Shown here: positions 56,864 through 64,000 of the stretch, one piece after another
Layout of the letters: the number at the start of each line of letters is the position of its first letter
Numbering within the stretch: position 1 is the stretch's first letter
Source: Aaosphaeria pasadenensis
Taxonomy: Eukaryota > Ascomycota > Dothideomycetes > Pleosporales
Assembly (NCBI GenBank): GCA_022813625.1
Contig: JAKLMB010000017.1
Coordinates: 62,001-126,000, forward strand
Length of the DNA: 64,000 nucleotides
Direction of reading: 5' to 3'
Notes under the pieces: generated by a model
What the model was told of the DNA's origin: nothing
What the model saw: the letters and a program-made list of their open reading frames with translations, nothing else
Databases searched by the model: none
Translations under genes and position numbers: made by a program

Positions 56864-58924
56864 CTATAGCAGCTTGTGTCGCTTCTTGATGATGTCTGCC
56901 GCTTTCTCAGCGCCAGCATAGACACTGGCCTGTGGTCCACCACCAGGTACAAACGGCCAGATACTCGCATCTACAACGCTCAGCTTGTCCGTTCCATACA
57001 CTTTGTTCTGAGGATCGACAACACCACCATCCTGTTTCGGCACCATGGCAGCAGTACAACACTGATGCGCATTGCTTGGCTGTAATGTCTTCTTTATCGC
57101 TTCTTTGATCTCCTCGTTTGATTTCAGACCCGGTGCTGGCGACGTCTCAAGTGGCCCCAAACCTGCCAGTTCAGGTGTCGCCATGAGTTCGCGGTTCTTA
57201 AGATAGATTGCAAGCAACATCTCCAGGTCCGTTGGGTCGGTAATGGCGCCGAAGTCGATCAACGGTTGAGTAAGTATAGACGTACTGTTGATCTTGAGAG
57301 ATCCTCGCGAGAGAGGGCGCGTCATGTAGAGAGTAGTTGTTGGGCCGGTATTCCAAGAAATATCGCCAACGGCCTCGCCATCATTACTGAGGTTATCAAT
57401 GATGAGCTTTCGCTGTTTCTTGTAACCCGCGAGGACACCTGCATTGGGGCTTCCCCCTAACAGCTTCGCAGGGTCTTGTTTGCTGGCCAGTGAGACGATG
57501 GACCGCACAGAAGATGTCCATTCTGATAGCGGGAGCTGGATGATGAGGTTTCCGGTCGTGCCTGTGAGGTCGAATGCACTGGGCTTGTTGGCATCATAAA
57601 GAGCGCGCTGCTCTGCTGCGTAGGTTGTATTGGCCTGGAGAGACCCACCATTGGGAAAGAGATTGTTGGTGACTGAAACTGCAATCAGTTCTGATCATTG
57701 CATCGAAGAAAATTTTGACTTACAATTGTATGATACAGATAGAACAAGGTGGTCTTGTAGGTTCTGTCCAACTCCGGGCAGATCCACAACCGAGTTGATC
57801 TTGAACTGTTGAAGATATTTGGCATCGCCAATACCAGAAAGCTGCAGGATTTGGGGCGTATGAACAGCACCTGCAGCGACAATGACCTCCTTCTTGGCCT
57901 TGACTGTGCCCGATTTGCTATCGGACACTCCTACGAAATCCACACCAGTGGCCGTCTTGCCGCTGAACAGGATCTTGTTGACTGCAGTGTTTGGTAGGAT
58001 ATGATAATTTGGTCGAGAGGCCTTCACTCTTTCATAATGGTTGATTCTCGCTGTTGAACGAGTCTGTGTCTTGGGGTCAACAGATCTCTGGAGTCGGAAT
58101 ATGCCCGTAGCATCACCACCATTGGGGTCCTTCCTTGGTTCAATTCCTAGTCTGAGAGCCCCGTTGTAAAAGTTGGCTGTCTTCAATCAATACTGCTCAT
58201 GTACCAGGACTTGATGTCGAACTTACCACTCCCAGGGTAGTCATAAGGTGCGTAACTTGCTTGGACAGGTCCTCCAAAGCCATGCACGGTCTTGTCCCAA
58301 GTGATGTTGCGTTCGGCAGCATATTTCGCATCAGGCGGGTTGAAGTTCTCACTCTGTACATTTGTTAGGCCTTTTTGCATCCAGCTAAGTCTCTAATTGC
58401 TCTTACCTTCTTAAAGTACGGAAACAGATCGCTCCATGACCACCCAGTAGCACCCAAGCTATCCCACCCGTCATAAACTTCTGCACTCCCGCGATGGAAG
58501 AACATGGCATTAACGACCGAACCACCACCTACAACACGTCCGCAGGGAACACCATACGAAGTCCCTCCGAGTGCCTTTTGCGGTGTGCTACTCAATGGCA
58601 GCCAGAGGTAGGGAACCGGGAAGTATGCGCCAGGAATCAGGACACCATCTTCGCCTTGATCGAAAGGGCCATATTCAATTACCAAAACAGATACTATGTC
58701 AATGTTAGCTTTGCCATTACAGAGGTCGCTCGTGGCGTATTACCCTTAGGATTTTCAGACAACCGATCAGCGACCGTCAAGCCCGCAATGCCACCTCCCG
58801 CAACCACAAAGTCGTACTCGTTAGCCAACTGCCTCGCATCGATCCTCTGCGCATGTTGACCCAGCAGCGGACGAGCAGAAGCCCCAACGACCAAGCCCAA
58901 GACGAATGCGACCTCAGAAAACAT
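56864..58924 (-). CDS. Secreted GMC oxidoreductase, altered active site
   Basis: Five exons (58744-58924, 58407-58693, 58227-58353, 57724-58176, 56864-57678) encode 620 residues. A signal peptide (MFSEVAFVLGLVVGASARP) shows it is exported. FAD binding is shown by DFVVAGGGIAGLTVADRL (residues 38-55); further GMC signatures are PCGRVVGGGSVVNAMFFHRG and VIVAAGAVHTPQILQLSGIG. Family members oxidise alcohols or sugars, or make aldehydes and H2O2. The first catalytic His is present (SNAHQCCTAAM, His554). The second, normally His or Asn in the PF-P-x-x-H-x-Q block, is Gly597 here (PFVPGGGPQASVY). Activity may be reduced or of another type. The first ATG is preceded only by TTG codons in frame. It is in line with the MFS and TauD genes. 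Confidence 0.9.
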
Positions 58925-60040
58925 CTTGCGTATCAAATTTTCACTTCAGCCTGCGGCACAGCATTTTTTCGCAGCTCGGGGACGATTGAGCCTTTTAAAC
59001 AGAATAACTATCTAATTTGAAATGGTCCCTGTGCTGGGATCCGTCAGTCCGCCGCGCCTGCGGGTAATAATTCTTGGACTAGTTTCCTATCCCATGTTTG
59101 ACATCTTTGCGAAGCATGGGCGGCATGGATATTGTGTTCTTAGATTGATTGGATTCATCTACCGGTACCGGGGACGTGGAACTTCAGAAGCAGGGGGGAG
59201 CAGCGGAGGTTGTGTGCGTTTCTGGTGATATGTGGGGGCGCAAACATGTCGGAGTGGTGAATGTTCAATAATCGTAATTGTCATCGTGTTTATGTATTTC
59301 TCAAAAGGAGAAGTGGCTGTGGTCAAGTTGCATTGGTGTGCGTAGAGGGCATGATTGAGTGGTGCTGGTTACGTCTCGGTAGGTAAGCCCTCGTAGCTTC
59401 GGTAGCCAGATTGAGGTTTTCTAGACGGATGGGAAGTCCAACCAGACTCCATTCAATGTCGCTAGAACTTGCAGAACTCTACAAGGGATATACCGAAGGC
59501 GGCTGACGTCCCGCAAACCCACGTGCTATACTGCAAGCCAAAACTAGCTTTGCGACTACAGGTGCAAACTATCGGATCACAGTATGCAAAGAGCAATCGC
59601 GCCCTCGATGGCGCTTCGCTTGTCAGCTGCAATTACTTCAAGTATGCTCCTGTTCAATTTGATCAGCATTGAAATCACAATTCCAGATACAGGATTCGAT
59701 TCGTTTGCTTCCTTGTCAGCACGGCATGGCTGCCAATGGCTCTTTTTGAAATCATTCTCTTATCTCCGAAAGTGGTTTGCCCCGTCTCACGCTCCTTGAA
59801 GGTTCAGGACACAACCTCAAGTGATGATAGGAGACTTTGACGGGCAACGTGATCCGAGTGGACTTTACGGGTTCCAAACTCCAGACTGCAAACTGCCATA
59901 CCCCGCAAACGCCCCGGCTATGGGAGCTATAAGAAGATCCCGCAGACTAATCGTGTAGCGGCACATCAGATCGAAGGTCTTCTTGATCACTACAAGAAAA
60001 CTAAAACAATACCCTTTGTAACTAAGATACGGCGAAAACA
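58925..60040. other. Divergent promoter region GMC/EthD
   Basis: 1.1 kb between two divergently transcribed genes, so regulatory elements for both should lie here. No reading frame of interest, and no obvious palindromic zinc-cluster site, was spotted by eye. Confidence 0.5.
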
Positions 60041-60704
60041 ATGCCTCAATCGATAGAGACAAACTGCATCCAAATCCTGACATACGTCAAGCGCAAACCC
60101 ACGCTTACCCCTGCGCAATTCTACGACCATTGGGAGAATGTCCATGCACCGAAGGTGATTCCATGGGCCGAGAAACACGGCATACGACGATACCAACAGG
60201 TACGCGACATCTCCTTTTTCATCTTGATCACAGCCTGCTATGTTGTATTCGGACTCATTCCTCCGCCCTCGCATGAACACTTCGTCTGCACCTAGTCCTA
60301 CATGCCCAACCGAGCCGCACTCGCCGCACTAATACGTTCCCTCGCGGAGGGTCTAGGTCCACGTCGCGTCCAAGATGGTCCCGAGCGCCGCAGCTGCATC
60401 TGCACCTAACGCCGTCAGCAAAGGCGAATTGCCCACCGAGCCTGTCGAGTTCGATGGCATTGCGATGTTCACGGTTCCGACGCTTGAGCAGTTTACAGAT
60501 GCTTTCAAGGATCCGTACTATGTCAATGTGATCGAGCCAGATGAGCGGGCTTTCCTCGACAAGGATGGCCCGGGCTCGGGCGTCATCGCTAGTTTCCGGG
60601 GGAGGATGTTGGATATGGTCAATGGTGGACAGAGCGCTATTGGGAGCAGCGGTGGAAAGTATCGCGATGATTTTGATGAGTGGGAGAAGAAGAAATCAAC
60701 GTAA
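60041..60704 (+). CDS. EthD-domain protein
   Basis: Two exons (60041-60199, 60357-60704) encode 168 residues. The N-terminal QILTYVKRKPTLTPAQFYDH, followed by WENVHAPKVIPWAEKHGIRR, is the EthD signature; the second half has DGIAMFTVPTLEQFTDAF and DPYYVNVIEPDERAFLD. EthD proteins are small ferredoxin-like dimers. In bacteria they are linked to ether degradation, and in fungi several act as decarboxylases or dehydratases in aromatic polyketide pathways. The 157-nt intron is long for this genome but has a CACTAAT branch and a TAG acceptor; the upstream frame reads through to a stop inside it. It sits between the GMC and the hydrolase genes. There is no signal peptide, so it is cytosolic. Confidence 0.82.
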
Positions 60705-61846
60705 TCGATATGTCTGTTCGCCCAATTATTTGTTTTTCGGGCATTGACAAGCCATGATAAATGCAAATCATGACGACAAAGCATAATTGCACTCGTATCG
60801 CGAGGATTGCCATAGGACGTGGACGTTGTTTCTACTCGAAATGTCAAATCTTGAAACAATCGAACAGCCTTCACGGGGAACCTTCCAATGTTATCTGACC
60901 ATGATCACAATGAGCCAAAGTTTACAAGGGCATGCCAATGCAGCCTGATTGTATGCAAGTAGATGGGTGAATGCTTTCAAATCTCCCATTTCAAGTTAAT
61001 GTTCCAATAGGTCTGCTATGCTCAGTATCCCACTTGATCGCGTCGCCGGCATAGTTTTAGGATAAACAAAGTGGGTAAAACTCCCATAAGACAATGTGAT
61101 ACTTTTCTGGAAGCAGTTAAATTGGCGCCTTCCAGACATAGGGAAATCATATGCGCCATGTCAATGTGGAGGTACCTTGTGAGATCATATGTATTGTTAT
61201 GATCGAATGCCCAGAAAAGTCCATGCAGAACTTACAACCAATGAAATTATGGCACTCTTTCCCCGGAACTTCTACGATTAGATCAACGAATAGCCAGATA
61301 CCACCATAGACACAGAAAGAGCCTGAATACGGCCAATACGCTGCGAAAGAAACAAGCGCTCGTTCGAACGCGCGATTGATAGTCTAGCGGCTATATCACC
61401 CCACAATGGCCTAGCGGCTTCTCTTCCTGATCTCCAGCGGCACTATTTGCTCAAAGAAGCCGGACCCTGAGGATACTCCTCTCTTGATTACAATATCAAA
61501 AGACTGGTAGAGCCCCAGATCAGCTACGGAGTTGCTATTAGCGGGAACCTGTATCCCCGGTTCTGTCGAATGGAGAAGGCTCCCAAATTCATATGCAAGT
61601 TCCGAAGCTGATACTTTCGTAGTCACGGTCAATCTATTCCATTGTCGTAGCATTTGATTAGATGGATGACGTCTAGCATAATAAGAAGACATGGGCTCAA
61701 TGATGTGGAGCAGGCAATGATGGGTTTGGTCACCATCATCGCAAGTATATAAGCTGATGGGGCTGCCAGTGCAGCGTAGTGTTAGTCTGTCTAGATATCT
61801 CGTCTCGAGCTCGGTGCCAAGGCAGAGCCAAATACATAAGGTCAAG
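60705..61846. other. Intergenic, 1.1 kb
   Basis: Promoter of the alpha/beta hydrolase gene. A 168-codon antisense frame at 61411-61917 overlaps its start and has no known features, so it was not called. Confidence 0.45.
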
Positions 61847-63012
61847 ATGCGGTACCTTAGCATTGTCAACTCTTTACTTTTGTCTTTAACTTTGGTCACT
61901 TGCCAAAATTCAAGCATGACAATGCCTGCCCCGCCAGCTAGTACGAATGGTTCTACCTTGGTTCCAGCAGGCCAGCAGAACTATTCAGGAAACATTCCCC
62001 CTATCCCTTGGACGACTCGACCCGAGGTGTACGACCATACCGGTGCTGCTGTTCGCCATGGTCGAGCTCGAATAAATCAAATCCGCATGCACTACTACAC
62101 CGCAGGCTCAGGGCCAGCTCTTCTCCTCATCCACGGCACTCCAAAAACAAGCTTCTACTGGTACAAAATCGTTCCGCTCCTAACACCTCACTTCACCATC
62201 GTCGCTCCCGATCTTCGCGGATTCGGATACACAGACAAACCACCAGCAAGCAATGGCTACGATTCTCGAACCAATGCCGACGATCTTGCCGAGTTGATGA
62301 CACAACTCGGCCACGAGCAATTCTACGTTCATGGAGAGGACCGTGGCGCAGAGTTCGCGTTTGCAGTTGCAGGTCTCTACCGGGACCGCGTGCTGAAGCT
62401 TTCCTTCTGCGAAATGCTGCTTTCCGGTGTGTCACTCGATAAGTGGTCATACTTTACCCCGGAGAATATCCAGGCCCAGTATGAACAGCGAGGAGTGTGG
62501 CAATGGCACATTCCCTTCCTCTGGATGCCTAATGTGGCTGAAATGTTGATAACTGGCAAAGAGGAAGAGTTTTGGACTTTCTTCATGGAGAATGAGTGCT
62601 ACAACCCTTTAGCAATTGGCAGAGAGGCTATCCAAGAGTTCGTCAGGAGCTCGAAAGCGCCTGGTGGATTAAGAGGTATCTTAGAAACTTATAGGGCGAC
62701 GTTGGTCAATGGTATGTGCTATCGGTCGTCTTATTGTATAGTTCATTGTTTGCTAACATGTTTACAGGTCAAGTCAATACAGAGATCAAACAGGAGCCAC
62801 TCACACTGCCGATCATGACAGTCGGTGCCCCAGAATTTTTCGGCCCACTTGTCAGAGAAGAAATGCTCATGGTCGCAAATAATGTGCAGCGAAGTGCAGT
62901 CTTTGAGGAGTGCGGCCATTCGTTAGCTCTTGAGGCCGAGGTCCGACTTTCAGATATGTTGATTGACTTCATGCTCGGCCAGAATCAGACCGCAAACAGC
63001 ACGCAGTCATAA
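61847..63012 (+). CDS. Secreted alpha/beta hydrolase, epoxide/dehalogenase type
   Basis: Two exons (61847-62711, 62768-63012) give 369 residues. The signal peptide is MRYLSIVNSLLLSLTLVTC. The fold-1 motifs are the oxyanion HGTP (LLLIHGTPKTSFYWYK), PDLRGFGYTDKP, and a nucleophile elbow with Asp rather than Ser (VHGEDRGAEFAFAV). An Asp nucleophile is typical of soluble epoxide hydrolases and haloalkane/haloacetate dehalogenases, which pass through an alkyl-enzyme ester. The catalytic His lies in EECGHSLALEAE. The cap domain (about residues 195-285) is helical and variable. The elbow reads GEDRGA where most relatives have GHDRGA or GHDWGG. A signal peptide is unusual for this group. The upstream ATG at 61757 would bury the signal peptide and is rejected. 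Confidence 0.88.
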
Positions 63013-64000
63013 AGCATACCCCGAAGAAAAGTACTTCAGGTAGCAACAATCTTACAGGCTAGATATATGTATATACTAATTCGTCTCCTCGAGAATGCGT
63101 TGCGTTATGTTGAGGTCAGAGGCGAATGACATCATGAAGTCAGAAGACTCAAGAACATCATGCAATAGAAGAATCATTGAGGATTAGTAGTAGATTTCTT
63201 GAATCTGAATTTTCAAAGAAGAGACGTGGTGAAATCCTTAATACCTCCGAATTCGACATCATGAGCAACTATATGGACTCGCATCTTCCTCTCAGAACTT
63301 ATTCGATCATCATTAGCTTCAAGATCTATGAAATTTCCTCGTAGCACTTTCGAATATCAATATCCCATATCCTGATGATTACTCTGCTATGTTGAAATGA
63401 CGGTGATTCCTCATCCATAGCATGGAACGCCTTGAACTGGTGCAGCACTTCGCATGTCAGAAAGGGAAGTACGGCAGACTAGTCTATGGCTCCGCATATC
63501 TCGAATCATCCATCTGCACAGTGACCGAGCGAAATCGTCAATAATGTTGAAAGATTGGTGGACAAACAAACCCAATACCTAGCACTTGTAAGGCCTACCG
63601 TGAGATACGCTAAGCGGGAACGGTACCGGGAGTGAAGATCTTCGTGCTAGCTGGCGTAAACATAAACGAAGCAGCAACAAAACTAGTTGTAGTGTTGTTT
63701 TTTCCACTAGGTAAATTGTAGTAGGAGTATGTCAATTGCCAAAGTAGGCAAGACTTTGGTAAGAACTTGCTACACCGCGTTCGCATCAATGTTTGCGCAC
63801 CAACTACGTAGTGCGATGCTGGAACGAGCAGACGTCTTCGAGTTGCGCTAAGTCAATCCTGGGGGATGCACTTGCCAAATACCAACAGAATCACATCGCA
63901 TTGTGCATATGGCATTGTTTGATCATTGCCATATTAAGGTCGTTGAAGGATTAGAAGGTAGTGCGTGACAGATAGGCGAGGTTGGTGGAACACGGGGAAG
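63013..64000. other. Intergenic, nothing recognised
   Basis: The last kilobase contains no frame with recognisable features. A gene further right may begin outside the window. Confidence 0.5.

Noticed and set aside
61411..61917. 168-codon antisense frame over the start of the alpha/beta hydrolase
   Set aside because: Length is within chance expectation for 64 kb, no recognised motif, overlaps a well-supported gene start.

Overview
The window reads as nuclear chromosomal DNA of a filamentous ascomycete (Pezizomycotina, probably Dothideomycetes; the class is an inference). Coding regions are cut by short introns, mostly 48-76 nt, with GTRNGT donors, CTRAC/CTAAT-like branch points and YAG acceptors. 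The families are typically ascomycete: a TinC-like NIMA-interacting protein, a UPF0658-like Golgi membrane protein, PET117, V-ATPase subunit G, TauD and GMC oxidoreductases, and several MFS transporters. I joined exons by hand. Every spliced model given below keeps one reading frame with a total length divisible by three, but none has been checked against RNA. I found no convincing tRNA, rRNA, CRISPR, transposase or zinc-cluster regulator.

Layout. 0.9-12.5 kb is a housekeeping block: F-box-like protein (-), UPF0658-like membrane protein (-), PPxY arrestin (-), mitochondrial TGL2-type lipase (-), V-ATPase subunit G (-), and PET117 (+) head-to-head with subunit G. 14.3-17.1 kb holds two secreted low-complexity proteins facing tail-to-tail: a glycine-rich, probably GPI-anchored protein (+) and an acidic precursor-like protein (-) with four near-identical repeats of about 66 residues, each with an Ala-Arg-Arg site. 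17.1-29.8 kb is gene-poor; it contains one small conserved Cys-rich protein (21.6 kb), one unexplained 271-codon ORF (22.7-23.5 kb) and several simple repeats. 29.8-37.6 kb carries a glycogen-binding (CBM48/AMPK-type) domain protein (-), TinC (-) and a medium-chain enoyl/quinone reductase (+).

38.8-44.3 kb has a polyamine/drug-type MFS transporter (+), a small secreted protein (+) and a 14-TM DHA2 drug-type MFS transporter (-). 45.6-49.4 kb has an intron-less ankyrin/Kelch-like protein (+) and an M13 (neprilysin-type) metallopeptidase (-). 51.2-63.0 kb holds a hypothetical protein (+), a TauD/TfdA dioxygenase (-), another MFS transporter (-), a secreted GMC oxidoreductase (-), an EthD-domain protein (+) and a secreted alpha/beta hydrolase with an Asp nucleophile (+). 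The last five could form a catabolic or tailoring cluster: oxidation, hydrolysis and transport without a PKS/NRPS backbone gene.

Most worth a second look are the repeat precursor at 15.9-17.1 kb, the micro-exons (2, 8 and 10 nt) around the active site of the TGL2-type lipase, the GMC oxidoreductase with Gly in place of its second catalytic His/Asn, and the bacterial-looking Kelch-like protein.
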